A DNA stretch of 64,000 bases from Pedobacter sp. JY14-1 (GTDB taxonomy: Bacteria > Bacteroidota > Bacteroidia > Sphingobacteriales > Sphingobacteriaceae), in contig NZ_JARJHU010000003.1 in NCBI RefSeq assembly GCF_029269825.1, forward strand, positions 658,475 to 722,474, read 5' to 3'. A program made the translations under genes and the position numbers. Below the pieces are notes generated by a model that saw only the letters and a list, made by a program, of their open reading frames with translations, was not told where the DNA came from and searched no databases. Positions 52,896-62,237 of the stretch are shown here, piece by piece; the first letter of the stretch is position 1, and each line of letters starts with the position of its first letter.

Positions 52896-53537
52896 ATGGC
52901 AAAATATAAAAGTGGAATCATAGGGCCGCTTAGCGGCAAGATGGGCAATGCGGTGGCGGTGAACTGGCGCGGTGTCGAGTATTTGAGGGAGGCGCCGGAT
53001 AAGCGGGGAAGCAATGGTACCGGGAAGCAGCTGGAGCAGCGTTTTAAATTTGCGTTGGTGTCGGGCTGGCTGCAGCCTTTGCGAGACGTGATCTGGGTAG
53101 GTTACGGAAATTTTAAAGGGAGCAAGACGCCGATGAACGGCTGTATTGGCTACCACCTGGTACATGCGCTGAAGCAGGACGATGAAGGAGTCTGGGCAAT
53201 TGACTTTGAAAAGGCGGTATTTAGCCGCGGAGAACTGCTCATGTCTTATGTATATGAAGTGCAGATTTCTGCCGGAAGGGTGCTGAAGATCAGATGGGAG
53301 GGCTCCGGAAACTCCGTTTTTTCTGCTCCGGACGATAAGGCGACTTTTATCGTTTATAGTCCTGACTGCAGGCAGTTCGCAATTTTTGACCGGGTATGTG
53401 ACCGCGGGGCATCCGGGACGGACTTAAAACTACCGGTTGTTTTTGCAGGCAGCTGTGTGCAGGTGTGGATGCATTACGTAAACATAACAGGAGATGCGGT
53501 AAGTACGACTTTGTACCTGGGTAAATTGGAGGCTTAA
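52896..53537 (+). CDS. DUF6266 family protein, copy 2
   Basis: 213 residues. KYKSGIIGPLSGKMGNAVAV and NWRGVEYLREAP match copy 1 and the family pattern, and KQLEQRFKFALVSGWLQPL continues it. The C-terminal half parallels copy 1 (DKATFIVYSPDCRQFAI, SCVQVWMHYVNITG). Its stop overlaps that of the convergent FMN reductase gene by 4 bases. Function is unknown. Confidence 0.75.
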   Translation: MAKYKSGIIGPLSGKMGNAVAVNWRGVEYLREAPDKRGSNGTGKQLEQRFKFALVSGWLQPLRDVIWVGYGNFKGSKTPMNGCIGYHLVHALKQDDEGVWAIDFEKAVFSRGELLMSYVYEVQISAGRVLKIRWEGSGNSVFSAPDDKATFIVYSPDCRQFAIFDRVCDRGASGTDLKLPVVFAGSCVQVWMHYVNITGDAVSTTLYLGKLEA

Positions 53538-54097
53538 CTGGTTCCGGCCATCAGCTGTTTGGCTTTGATGCACCACAGCAGTTCGCCGATAAATTTCTGC
53601 GCCCTTTTGTCAGTTGCTTCTTTGTCGGCTGGTATGCCTTCTTCGCTGTAGTTATTCTGTACCTGCGCCACCGGGAACATGGCAGGAACAACCCAGGCGC
53701 CGATCTTCCACAGGGAGAACAAAAGCGAGGTGGTTACCTGCGCACCCCCGAAAGGGCCTGCCGATACCGTGGCCATGGCAATGGGCTTGCGCTGCCATTC
53801 CTTATACAGCAGGTCTACCACGTTTTTGAGGCTTGCGGGGTAACCGCCGTTGTATTCCGGTGTCACCAGGACAATCCCGTCGGCTGCCTGGATTTTCTGC
53901 TGAAACCTGAGGACTTTTTCGCCGGGATTGCTCATGTACTGTAACCTTTCTTCAAAGACAGGGAACTGGTATTCGTTGAGGTCTGCGATCTCTGCTTCTG
54001 CAAGCTCGTTTTCACGGATATACTGCTGAAAGTAAAGCGCTACCCGGTGGCTGTTGCGGCCCTGGCGTACGCTGGCGGAAAGAATAAGGATATGCAT
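53534..54097 (-). CDS. NADPH-dependent FMN reductase
   Basis: 187 residues from MHILILSASVRQGRNSHRVA; the frame extends far upstream through the antisense of the cyclophilin gene, which is not coding. The flavodoxin-like fold has the FMN phosphate loop SASVRQGRNS and VTPEYNGGYPASLKNVVDLL, typical of the chromate/quinone reductase group. It reduces FMN or quinones with NAD(P)H. It is divergent from the cyclophilin gene. Confidence 0.9.
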   Translation of the reverse strand: MHILILSASVRQGRNSHRVALYFQQYIRENELAEAEIADLNEYQFPVFEERLQYMSNPGEKVLRFQQKIQAADGIVLVTPEYNGGYPASLKNVVDLLYKEWQRKPIAMATVSAGPFGGAQVTTSLLFSLWKIGAWVVPAMFPVAQVQNNYSEEGIPADKEATDKRAQKFIGELLWCIKAKQLMAGTS

Positions 54098-54128
54098 CGC
54101 AGGTGTATTTTTACGAATATAAGGCTTC

Positions 54129-54159
54129 TTGGATATAAAGCCAATTTTAGCTAAGTTTG
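54129..54159 (+). promoter_or_regulatory. Promoter for the cyclophilin gene
   Basis: TTG at 54129-54131 and TAAGTTTG at 54152-54159 are 20 bases apart and match the Bacteroidota consensus. The start point near 54166 leaves a leader of about 13 bases before the ATG. Confidence 0.55.
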
Positions 54160-54178
54160 GCATTTTACAAGAAAAACA

Positions 54179-54616
54179 ATGAGCAAAGCAATAATCAAGA
54201 CAGAGAAAGGTGACATGACTGTTCAGTTTTACGATCAGGATGCCCCAAATACCGTAGCTAACTTTTTGAAACTGGCTAAGGAAGGTTTTTATGACGGTGT
54301 GACCTTTCACCGTGTGATCCCTGACTTTGTGATCCAGGGTGGTGATCCTACCGGTACAGGTGCTGGTGGTTCGGGTGTGCGCATCAAATGTGAATTGGAT
54401 GGTGGCAATCAGTACCACGACCGCGGAGTCTTGTCTATGGCGCATGCCGGACGCGATACCGGAAGTTCCCAGTTTTTCATTTGCCACAGCCGTAACAATA
54501 CTGCGCACCTAGACCGTAACCATACCTGCTTTGGTAAGGTGATCGAGAATGTGGATGTGGTAGACGACATCAGACAAGGGGACAAGATTTTAGGAATTGA
54601 CGTTATTGAAGAATAA
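54179..54616 (+). CDS. Cyclophilin-type peptidyl-prolyl isomerase
   Basis: 145 residues without signal peptide, so cytoplasmic. [25 protein letters not shown] (about 40-64) and [18 protein letters not shown] are the cyclophilin signatures with the catalytic Arg in FHRVI. It speeds proline isomerisation during folding. The DUF5606 gene follows after a single base. Confidence 0.96.
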   Translation: MSKAIIKTEKGDMTVQFYDQDAPNTVANFLKLAKEGFYDGVTFHRVIPDFVIQGGDPTGTGAGGSGVRIKCELDGGNQYHDRGVLSMAHAGRDTGSSQFFICHSRNNTAHLDRNHTCFGKVIENVDVVDDIRQGDKILGIDVIEE

Positions 54617-54617
54617 T

Positions 54618-55154
54618 ATGAATTTAAGAGGAATCGTAGCGGTATCGGGAAGGCCGGGCCTGTTCAGGCTGGTTGGACAGAATAAGGCTGGTTATATATT
54701 GGAGAGCCTGGACGCACAAAAGGTAAAGATCGTCGCTAACCTGGCTACAGCCAAACTGGCTTCGCTGGAGGACATTACGGTGTATGGTGAGGATGAAGAC
54801 CTTAAGCTTGCGGATGTATTTACGAACATTGCTGCAGCCAGCGAGGTACCGGACGGTAAGGCCGATGCTGCTGCTTTAAAGAAACTGTTTGAGGAGGTGG
54901 TGCCTGCATATGACCGTGATAAGGTATACACTTCTGACATGAAAAAAATTGTTAGCTGGTACCATATTCTGAAGGATACGCCTGCATTTACCGAGGAGCT
55001 GCCTGCGGAAAACGGGCCTGAAGCGGTTAAGGTAGAGGATAAGCCTGCGGAGAAGAAGCCAAAAACGCCTAAACCGGCTGCAAATGCCAAGGCACCGGCC
55101 AAAACGGCCCAGCCTGCGAAAAAAGCGAATATGACGAGTAAGAAAGGGGTTTAG
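54618..55154 (+). CDS. DUF5606 domain protein
   Basis: 178 residues from MNLRGIVAVSGRPGLFRLVG. The N-terminal 130 residues match DUF5606, a Bacteroidota protein of unknown role. The last 45 residues are a Lys/Pro/Ala-rich tail, probably disordered and nucleic-acid binding by charge. It is adjacent to the cyclophilin gene, probably co-transcribed. Its stop codon lies in the loop of a terminator. Confidence 0.85.
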   Translation: MNLRGIVAVSGRPGLFRLVGQNKAGYILESLDAQKVKIVANLATAKLASLEDITVYGEDEDLKLADVFTNIAAASEVPDGKADAAALKKLFEEVVPAYDRDKVYTSDMKKIVSWYHILKDTPAFTEELPAENGPEAVKVEDKPAEKKPKTPKPAANAKAPAKTAQPAKKANMTSKKGV

Positions 55155-55168
55155 TAACCCCTTTTTTT
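55143..55168 (+). terminator. Terminator overlapping the DUF5606 stop codon
   Basis: AAAGGGGTT (55143-55151), a TAGT loop that contains the TAG stop, and AACCCCTTT (55156-55164), followed by more T. The stem is 9 bp and perfect. Confidence 0.88.
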
Positions 55169-55180
55169 ATGGTGTTACGC

Positions 55181-55306
55181 TTATACCAGGAACCAGATCA
55201 GCAGGAAGGCGACTATAGATATAATGATCGCGATGGTGTAGCTGAGCTTATGTTTACTCTGGTCGCTTTTGTAGCGGTATTTTCTTTTATAATCTGATAA
55301 TTGCAT
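55181..55306 (-). CDS. 41-residue single-pass membrane protein
   Basis: It begins MQLSDYKRKYRYKSDQSKHK, then one hydrophobic helix of about 19 residues (23-41) running to the C-terminus. GGAG lies 9 bases before the ATG inside AAAAAGGAGAAAACAAG, a good ribosome-binding site, which is rare here and supports the call. The basic N-terminus predicts a cytoplasmic N-side. The function is unknown. It lies downstream of rlmH on the same strand with a 52-base gap. Confidence 0.6.
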   Translation of the reverse strand: MQLSDYKRKYRYKSDQSKHKLSYTIAIIISIVAFLLIWFLV

Positions 55307-55358
55307 CTTGTTTTCTCCTTTTTCTAAAGATGCCTTCCGGCCTGGGTTTCCATAAAAA

Positions 55359-55832
55359 TTACTCGTGATGGTAGGGCTCTCCCCTGAGGATACTGAATGC
55401 CCGATAGAGTTGTTCTGCGAAGAACAGACGTACCATCTGGTGGGAAAAGGTCATATCTGACAGGGACAGGCTACCGTTTGCCCTTTTGTAAATGGTCTCG
55501 TCAAAACCGTAAGGCCCGCCGATCACGAATACCAGTTGTTGAACACTGCCGATCATCTGTTTGTTCAGATAGTTTGCAAATTGCATGGAAGTGTATTTTT
55601 TTCCTTTTTCGTCGAGAAGGATAACGGTATCGCTGTTGCTGAGCTGTTTGAGGATAAGTTCGGCTTCCCTGCTTTTCTGCTGTGCTTCGCTGAGGTGTTT
55701 GGTATTTTTAAGTTCGGGGATGACGGTCATGCTAAACCCGATGTAGTGTTTGAGCCTGGACAAATATTTTTCTATGCCTTCCGTTAGGTATTTTTCTTCA
55801 GTTTTTCCTGTAACAAGCAAAGTTATTTTCAT
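55359..55832 (-). CDS. rlmH: 23S rRNA pseudouridine-1915 N3-methyltransferase
   Basis: 157 residues, the standard SPOUT-class RlmH length. GGPYGFDETIYKRANGSLSLSDMTFSHQMVR near the C-terminus is the SAM-binding knot, and the ending ILRGEPYHHE is the family signature. It methylates pseudouridine 1915 in helix 69 of assembled ribosomes. A minus-strand TATGTTTG at 55870-55877 is a possible -7 box. Confidence 0.97.
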   Translation of the reverse strand: MKITLLVTGKTEEKYLTEGIEKYLSRLKHYIGFSMTVIPELKNTKHLSEAQQKSREAELILKQLSNSDTVILLDEKGKKYTSMQFANYLNKQMIGSVQQLVFVIGGPYGFDETIYKRANGSLSLSDMTFSHQMVRLFFAEQLYRAFSILRGEPYHHE

Positions 55833-55894
55833 CTAATTCAGCGGCAGATTACGAATTGCCTATATTTATCAAACATAGCCAAAACCGGGTTAAT

Positions 55895-57715
55895 ATGGAG
55901 AAAACGAGGCAGGATATTTTAACGGAATATGAACGTAGGGTGCGTGTGCAACGAAAATTGCTGGGTGATCTGCAGCGCAGGCTGGACAGGACATCTTTTT
56001 CGCGGCTGGGTGTGTTCATCGCAGAGGGCTTGCTGGTGGCGCTGATGATCAGGCTGGGCTATTCCTGGATCTTCATTCCGCTGTTGCTCGGGCCGGTATT
56101 GTTGTTTTTGTACCTGGTAAAGCGCCAGGCAGGTTTGCTGGACGATAAAGAATATGCGGCTAAATTACTCTGGGTGTATGAGAACGAGGTAGCCATATTC
56201 AATGGGGAGGCGAACGGCTATGATCATGGGACTGCTTTTGTAGATGATGCGCATCCTTATGCTTCAGATCTCGACATATATGGCAGGGGCTCACTTTTCG
56301 CGATGATCAACCGGGGGAAAACGGAGGACGGGCTTAGTTTGCTGGCTGCTGCCTTGGGCAGCTTTCCTGCGGACACTGGCGCGATGTTGCAGCGGCAGGT
56401 GGCGGTTCGTGAGATTGCGGAGGCGATTGACGCAACTTTTGATTTCAGGGCTTTACTACAGGATCATGATCTTGCGCAGATGCGGCAAATCAAAGATAAA
56501 TTGCAGTACCAGATGCCTGCACAATTGGCTTTCACGCGGAAGTCCTGGCTGCGGCCTTATGTAAAGGTAATGCCTTTCGTCATGTTCGGGCTGCTGTTTG
56601 CGGCGATTGTTTATGGCGGGCTGTTGTGGAATATTTTCGGGTTGGTGGCTTTGCTGAACGCTGTGGCGGTGGTTTCGGTGATCGGTCGGGTGAACCAGTT
56701 GTATTATGGTTTTGGTGACAGCTCGAAGTCGCTGGACCGTTTTGCCTCGACCATAAAATGGACGGAGACGCGAGCATGGAAAAGCCCCTATATTGAACGG
56801 TTCTTCGCCGGGCAGCGGTCTTCGGGGGTGAGTGGGGAAATTAGGGAACTGGCGGCGATCATCAGGGATTTTGATGCGCGGCTGAATTTGGTGCTGGCAC
56901 CTGTGCTGAGCGTGATGCTGTTGTGGGACCTGCGTTGTTCCTTCCGGCTGGCCGACTGGTATGAGCGGGCTTCGGATGACCTGATGCGGGGCCTGATGCG
57001 GGTAGGCCAGTTTGAGGAGCTGGTATCGCTGGCGACCTTGCTGTACAATGAACCGGGATGGGTTTTCCCCGTGCTGAATAAGGATTTTGGATGGAAAGCG
57101 CAGGCGCTGGGGCATCCGCTGATCGCGGCCGGCGAGCGTGTGACGAATGATTTTTCGCTGGGAGCAGAGCCGACGGTAGATATCGTGACGGGTTCGAACA
57201 TGGCGGGGAAGAGCACTTTCCTGCGTACGGTAGGGGCAAATATGGTGCTGGCCTATGCAGGTGCGCCGGTTTGTGCGGCGGCCTTGTCGCTTTCGGTGTT
57301 CAGGCTGGTTTCTTATATGCGCATCAGGGATTCGCTGAATGACCGTACTTCAACTTTTAAGGCGGAACTGAACCGGTTGAAGATGATCCTTGAACTGACT
57401 GCTGAAGCGGAGAATGCCTTTGTGCTGATTGATGAAATGTTGCGGGGGACCAACAGCAGGGACAAGTTTCTGGGTTCGGGCGTTTTTATCGAGAAGCTGA
57501 TCGCACAACGGACGCCGGCGCTTTTCGCGACGCATGACCTGCAGCTTTCGGAGTTGCAGGAACGCTATCCTGATGCGGTAAGGAACTATCATTTCGATAT
57601 CAGGATAGAAGCGGGTGAAATGGAGTTTGATTATCAACTGAAGACTGGCCCTTGTAAGACCTTTAATGCTGCTTTGCTGCTGAAGCAAATCGGGCTAAGT
57701 TTGAGTGAGGCTTAA
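55895..57715 (+). CDS. Membrane-anchored MutS-like ATPase
   Basis: 606 residues from MEKTRQDILTEYERR. Two hydrophobic segments lie near 37-75 and two more near 225-262. The C-terminal third is a MutS-type ATPase, with Walker A GSNMAGKST (about 432-440), FKAELNRLKMILE and Walker B VLIDEMLRGTNSRD (about 508). It has no mismatch-recognition domain and no Smr domain. ATPase and dimer function are inferred from family; the membrane tie argues against a role in mismatch repair. Confidence 0.85.
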   Translation: MEKTRQDILTEYERRVRVQRKLLGDLQRRLDRTSFSRLGVFIAEGLLVALMIRLGYSWIFIPLLLGPVLLFLYLVKRQAGLLDDKEYAAKLLWVYENEVAIFNGEANGYDHGTAFVDDAHPYASDLDIYGRGSLFAMINRGKTEDGLSLLAAALGSFPADTGAMLQRQVAVREIAEAIDATFDFRALLQDHDLAQMRQIKDKLQYQMPAQLAFTRKSWLRPYVKVMPFVMFGLLFAAIVYGGLLWNIFGLVALLNAVAVVSVIGRVNQLYYGFGDSSKSLDRFASTIKWTETRAWKSPYIERFFAGQRSSGVSGEIRELAAIIRDFDARLNLVLAPVLSVMLLWDLRCSFRLADWYERASDDLMRGLMRVGQFEELVSLATLLYNEPGWVFPVLNKDFGWKAQALGHPLIAAGERVTNDFSLGAEPTVDIVTGSNMAGKSTFLRTVGANMVLAYAGAPVCAAALSLSVFRLVSYMRIRDSLNDRTSTFKAELNRLKMILELTAEAENAFVLIDEMLRGTNSRDKFLGSGVFIEKLIAQRTPALFATHDLQLSELQERYPDAVRNYHFDIRIEAGEMEFDYQLKTGPCKTFNAALLLKQIGLSLSEA

Positions 57716-57764
57716 TGCTAATTTAACAATAGAGTCGCATCTTACGCGCTATACAATTGAGTAC

Positions 57765-59102
57765 ATGATCAGTTCATCAGATTTTGGGGCGGACTTCCTC
57801 TGGGGTGTGGCAGTGGCTGCAGCGCAGATTGAGGGCGCAGCGGATGTATATGGGCGGGGCGCTTCGATCTGGGACACTTTTTCAAAGCGTTCGGGCAAGA
57901 TCAGGAACGGTCACCATCCGGCGGTAGCCTGTGATTTTTATCACCGGTATGCAGCTGATATCCAGATGGTGAAAGCACTCGGGTTTAAGGTGTTCAGGTT
58001 TTCGCTTTCCTGGTCGAGGATCATGCCTTTTGGCAGAGGCCGTGTGAATATGGAGGGTGTGCGTTTTTATCATGAGGTAATAGATGCCTGTCTGCGTGAA
58101 AACCTGGTGCCTTATGTGACGCTTTATCACTGGGACCTGCCTGAAGTTCTGGAGCAGGAGGGGGGCTGGACGGCATATGGCATTAACCATGCTTTTAACG
58201 AGTTTGCCTCATTTTGCGCCCGGACCTATGGCGATAAGGTAAAGAACTGGATCGTACTGAATGAACCTTTTGGCTTTACTTCGCTGGGCTATATGCTGGG
58301 GATCCATGCGCCGGGCAGGACCGGTCTGACTAATTTCTTTTCAGCAGTGCACCATACTGCGCTGGCGCAGGCGGATGGCGGCAGGATTCTGCGGGCAGAG
58401 GTGAGCAGCGCCAATATCGGTACGACATTTTCCTGCTCGGAGGTAATGCCTTATACCGACAGTGATGCGGACCTCATGGCTGCGCGCCGGTTTGATAGTC
58501 TGATGAACCGTCTGTTCATAGAACCGGCGCTGGGTATGGGATACCCGGAAACCGACTGGGAGGTACTGGAGAAGTTCAAAATACAGCATTCTACCTGGCG
58601 TCATACACAGCGGATGGCCTTTGACTTTGACTTTATCGGGCTGCAGAATTATTTCCCCATCACGGTAAAATACAATGCCTTTGTGCCGATACTGCAGGCC
58701 TGGGAGGTGAAAGCGGTGAACCGCCGGAAACCGCATACGGCGATGGGCTGGGAGATCAATGCCGATAGTTTTTACAACATCATTAAGCAGTTTGCGGCTT
58801 ATCCGGGTGTGAGGAGGCTGATGATCACGGAGGGCGGGGCGGCTTACCGGGATAAGCTGGTGCAGGGCAAGGTACATGATGTTGAGCGGATCGCTTACTT
58901 TGAGCTTTACCTGGAGGCGCTGCTGCGGGCAAAACGTGAAGGAATTCCTGTAGATGGCTACCTGGTGTGGACCCTGATGGATAACTTCGAATGGGCGGAG
59001 GGTTATAACGCCCGTTTTGGCCTGGTGCATGTGGATTTCAGGACGCAGGAACGGGTGATCAAGGATTCGGGATATTGGTTTCGCGAGTTTCTGGGTCGTT
59101 AA
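57765..59102 (+). CDS. GH1 family beta-glycosidase
   Basis: 445 residues from MISSSDFGADFLWGVAVAAA. The acid/base Glu167 is in VLNEPFG. The nucleophile Glu356 lies in MITEGG, where most GH1 enzymes have TENG. YHWDLPEVLE and WTLMDNFEWAEGYNARFGL are GH1 hallmarks. There is no signal peptide, so the enzyme is cytoplasmic and should act on imported beta-glucosides or galactosides. It follows the MutS-like gene by 49 bases. Confidence 0.94.
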   Translation: MISSSDFGADFLWGVAVAAAQIEGAADVYGRGASIWDTFSKRSGKIRNGHHPAVACDFYHRYAADIQMVKALGFKVFRFSLSWSRIMPFGRGRVNMEGVRFYHEVIDACLRENLVPYVTLYHWDLPEVLEQEGGWTAYGINHAFNEFASFCARTYGDKVKNWIVLNEPFGFTSLGYMLGIHAPGRTGLTNFFSAVHHTALAQADGGRILRAEVSSANIGTTFSCSEVMPYTDSDADLMAARRFDSLMNRLFIEPALGMGYPETDWEVLEKFKIQHSTWRHTQRMAFDFDFIGLQNYFPITVKYNAFVPILQAWEVKAVNRRKPHTAMGWEINADSFYNIIKQFAAYPGVRRLMITEGGAAYRDKLVQGKVHDVERIAYFELYLEALLRAKREGIPVDGYLVWTLMDNFEWAEGYNARFGLVHVDFRTQERVIKDSGYWFREFLGR

Positions 59103-59158
59103 GGAAAAAATCAGTATCTTCAGAATGCCAGCCTGATTTACCATTAACTGATTTCATC

Positions 59159-59584
59159 ATGAGCAAGATCGTTGTTTACGAAACTTTCTATAATCCCATC
59201 GAGGCCAATATCATTAAGTCTAAGCTGCTGGACAGTGGGGTACAGTGTTTTCTTTCCGATGAAAATACGTTGACGGTGAATCCTTTGTATAACCAGGCAC
59301 TGGGTGGGGTTAAATTGCATGTGTTTGAACATGACGTGCCGCTGGTGAAGAGTATTTTGGCCGAAAGCGGTGCGGAGGGAGCGGAAGATTTTGAGAATGC
59401 TGAGGATGCGGAGGGTGTATCGGGTATGACTTGCCCGAATTGCGGATCTGATCATGTGGGCTATGTTCAGGCTACAAAGGAGCGGTTTGGCATTCTGACC
59501 ATACTGGTGTCTTTGCTGCTGCTGGTGTATCCGTTCAGGGCAAAGAAAGTACATCATTGTTTTAATTGCCAGCACGAATTCTAA
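59159..59584 (+). CDS. DUF2007 protein with zinc ribbon
   Basis: 141 residues from MSKIVVYETFYNPIEANIIK. Residues 1-70 are a DUF2007 domain, an ACT-like fold sometimes called a signal-transducing domain. An acidic linker leads to CPNCG (Cys92, Cys95), a hydrophobic segment (110-126) and CFNCQ (Cys134, Cys137), a split zinc ribbon around a membrane-like hairpin. The role is unknown. Confidence 0.8.
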   Translation: MSKIVVYETFYNPIEANIIKSKLLDSGVQCFLSDENTLTVNPLYNQALGGVKLHVFEHDVPLVKSILAESGAEGAEDFENAEDAEGVSGMTCPNCGSDHVGYVQATKERFGILTILVSLLLLVYPFRAKKVHHCFNCQHEF

Positions 59585-59617
59585 GAATAAACAATAAGTT
59601 CAGCAATTCATAAAAAA

Positions 59618-59647
59618 ACTCCCGCCTGAAAAGCGGGAGTTTTTTTA
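59618..59647. terminator. Bidirectional terminator between the DUF2007 gene and aconitase
   Basis: ACTCCCGC (59618-59625), a 7-base loop and GCGGGAGT (59633-59640), flanked by six A and seven T. It lies between convergent genes. Confidence 0.92.
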
Positions 59648-59690
59648 TTGTGGACCCGTTTGGGGGTCTTATGATTAAGTTTGCCAGGAA

Positions 59691-61964
59691 TTAGCCTTTT
59701 GCAGCTGCTTCCCTGCGGATGATGTTCAATGCGCCACCCGCTTTGAACCACTCGATCTGTTGTGCATTATAGCTGTGGTTTACAGCGATCTCGTCTGTAG
59801 TGCCGTCAGCATGGTGCAGTACCAGGGTAAGTGGGGTATTCGGTGCAAAGGTGGTCAGTCCGATGATGTCAACTACATCGTCTTCAAGGATCTTGTCGTA
59901 ATCTTCCTTATTAGCAAAAGTCAATGCGAGCATGCCCTGCTTTTTCAGGTTGGTCTCATGGATACGGGCAAATGACTTTACCAGTACCGCACGCACGCCA
60001 AGATGACGTGGTTCCATCGCTGCGTGTTCACGGCTGGAGCCTTCGCCATAATTTTCGTCACCTACTACGATCGATCCCAGACCTGCAGCCTTGTACGCAC
60101 GCTGGGTGGCCGGTACCGGGCCGTATTCGCCTGTAAGGGCGTTTTTGACCAGGTCAGTTTTTTCATTATAGTAGTTAACGGCACCAATAAGCATGTTGTT
60201 GGAAATGTTATCGAGGTGACCGCGGAACTTCAGCCAAGGACCGGCCATGGAGATATGGTCGGTAGTACATTTGCCTTTGGCCTTGATCAGGAGTTTAAGG
60301 CCTTTCAGGTCGGTGCCTTCCCATGCTGCGAAAGGATCGAGCAATTGCAGACGGTGCGAGGTTGGTGAGACGATCACCTGTACGCCACTGCCGTCTTTTG
60401 CGGGTTCCTGGTAGCCGGCATCCTCAACTGCGAAGCCATTTACCGGAAGCTCGTAGCCTGATGGCTCATCAAGTTTCACCTGTTCACCTTTATCGTTGGT
60501 CAGGGTGTCAGTGATCGGGTTGAAGCCCAGATCGCCTGCAATGGCCAGTGCGGTAACGATCTCCGGAGAGGCCACAAAGGCAAAGGTATTCGGGTTACCG
60601 TCCGCACGTTTTGCGAAGTTCCTGTTGAAGGAATGCACAATCGTGTTTTTCTCTTGTTTTTCAGCACCAACCCTGTCCCACATGCCGATACATGGGCCGC
60701 AGGCGTTAGTAAATACCTTGGCTCCGATGTTTTTGAACACGTCCATAAAGCCATCGCGCTGTATCGTGTAACGTATTTGCTCCGAACCAGGGTTAATACA
60801 GTACTCTGCTTTAGACTGCAGGCCTTTTTCTGCTACTTGTTTGGCCACGCTGATGGCGCGGGAAATGTCTTCATAAGAAGAGTTAGTACAGGAGCCGATC
60901 AGGCCCACTTCAACCTTGGTTGGCCAGCCGTTTGCAACAGCAATCTCTTTCATTTTGGAGATCGGGGTAGCCAGGTCTGGTGTAAAAGGTCCGTTCAGGT
61001 AAGGCTCGAGCTCGGATAGGTTGATCTCGATCAGCTGATCAAAATATTTCTCAGGTTCTGCATACACTTCAGGGTCACCTGTCAGGTATTCTTTGATGGA
61101 GTTTGCCGCGTCGGCTACATCGGCGCGATTGGTAGCACGCAGGTAGCGTTCCATGCTTTCGTCATATCCGAAAGTAGAGGTGGTAGCGCCAATCTCCGCG
61201 CCCATATTACAGATAGTGCCTTTTCCGGTACAACTCATACCGGTCGCACCGTCACCAAAGTATTCAACAATTGCACCCGTGCCGCCTTTTACGGTAAGGA
61301 TACCGGCAACTTTAAGGATCACATCTTTTGCAGAGGTCCAGCCATTGAGTTTTCCGGTCAGCTTAACGCCGATCAGTTTAGGGAATTTAAGTTCCCAGGG
61401 AAGCCCGGCCATGACGTCACAGGCGTCTGCACCGCCGACACCGATGGCTACCATACCCAACCCACCCGCGTTTACGGTGTGGGAGTCGGTGCCGATCATC
61501 ATGCCTCCGGGAAACGCATAATTTTCAAGTACGACCTGGTGGATAATACCTGCACCAGGTTTCCAGAAGCCGATACCATATTTATTGGATACTGATGCCA
61601 GAAAATCGAATACTTCCTTGCTTTCGGTATTTGCCGCAGGCAAGTCTACCTCAGCTCCGTTCTTGGCTGTGATCAGGTGGTCGCAATGTACTGTAGAAGG
61701 AACAGCTACCTTTGGCCTGCCTGCCTGCATGAACTGCAACAGGGCCATCTGTGCCGTAGCGTCCTGCATGGCCACACGGTCAGGTGCAAAATCCACATAA
61801 TCGGTACCCCTTACGTAAGCGGTGCTCGCATGTCCGTCCCAAAGGTGGGCGTAAAGAATTTTTTCTGAAAGTGTTAAAGGTCTGCCTACTATTTTGCGTG
61901 CCGCTTCTACGCGAGGGCCGAAGTTTGCATACACCTTTTTGATCATTTCTATATCAAAAGCCAT
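59691..61964 (-). CDS. acn: Aconitate hydratase (mitochondrial-type)
   Basis: 757 residues. The N-terminal sequence ([20 protein letters not shown]) and length fit the aconitase type shared with mitochondria. Iron-sulfur ligands lie in [11 protein letters not shown] (Cys near 357) and [10 protein letters not shown] (Cys near 420 and 423). [17 protein letters not shown] in the swivel domain carries the substrate-binding Ser-Arg. It converts citrate to isocitrate in the TCA cycle. It is monocistronic. Confidence 0.97.
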   Translation of the reverse strand: MAFDIEMIKKVYANFGPRVEAARKIVGRPLTLSEKILYAHLWDGHASTAYVRGTDYVDFAPDRVAMQDATAQMALLQFMQAGRPKVAVPSTVHCDHLITAKNGAEVDLPAANTESKEVFDFLASVSNKYGIGFWKPGAGIIHQVVLENYAFPGGMMIGTDSHTVNAGGLGMVAIGVGGADACDVMAGLPWELKFPKLIGVKLTGKLNGWTSAKDVILKVAGILTVKGGTGAIVEYFGDGATGMSCTGKGTICNMGAEIGATTSTFGYDESMERYLRATNRADVADAANSIKEYLTGDPEVYAEPEKYFDQLIEINLSELEPYLNGPFTPDLATPISKMKEIAVANGWPTKVEVGLIGSCTNSSYEDISRAISVAKQVAEKGLQSKAEYCINPGSEQIRYTIQRDGFMDVFKNIGAKVFTNACGPCIGMWDRVGAEKQEKNTIVHSFNRNFAKRADGNPNTFAFVASPEIVTALAIAGDLGFNPITDTLTNDKGEQVKLDEPSGYELPVNGFAVEDAGYQEPAKDGSGVQVIVSPTSHRLQLLDPFAAWEGTDLKGLKLLIKAKGKCTTDHISMAGPWLKFRGHLDNISNNMLIGAVNYYNEKTDLVKNALTGEYGPVPATQRAYKAAGLGSIVVGDENYGEGSSREHAAMEPRHLGVRAVLVKSFARIHETNLKKQGMLALTFANKEDYDKILEDDVVDIIGLTTFAPNTPLTLVLHHADGTTDEIAVNHSYNAQQIEWFKAGGALNIIRREAAAKG

Positions 61965-62237
61965 TGATAATTAGGTTAAAAGGGTAAGTACTTATAAAAT
62001 TTAGCGAATTTACAAAAAAAAACAGGCGGAGGGGATCATCTCCGGGTCATTGTATTATTTATATATGTTCTAAATAGCTTTGTTCGGCTGTTTTAAACCA
62101 TGCATGTATATGCAGTCCGGTAGCGTACAGTACTGTCCGGTTATGAACGGTATACATTTTCGGTCTGCTGCTAAATTGTTGATATTGAATTTATTGCGTG
62201 TTTTTACTTCTCTGGCCTGCAAATTGGCATTCAGGTG

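Noticed and set aside
52640..52909. 89-residue ORF reading through the palindrome and tandem array
   Set aside because: It is entirely repeat-encoded (DGTGRD periodicity), and its end overlaps the second DUF6266 gene.
54098..54508. Long N-terminal extension of the FMN reductase
   Set aside because: It is antisense to the cyclophilin gene and its promoter; the flavodoxin fold begins at MHILILSAS.
56456..57115. 219-residue minus-strand ORF antisense to the MutS-like gene
   Set aside because: Low-complexity Gln/His/Arg/Pro composition typical of a shadow frame.
58341..59144. 267-residue minus-strand ORF antisense to the GH1 gene
   Set aside because: The opposite frame encodes a clear GH1 enzyme with catalytic motifs; this one has no recognisable features.
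61965..62237. Gene or RNA in the 273-base spacer between aconitase and the deacetylase
   Set aside because: No coding pattern, stable hairpin or promoter with both boxes was found.
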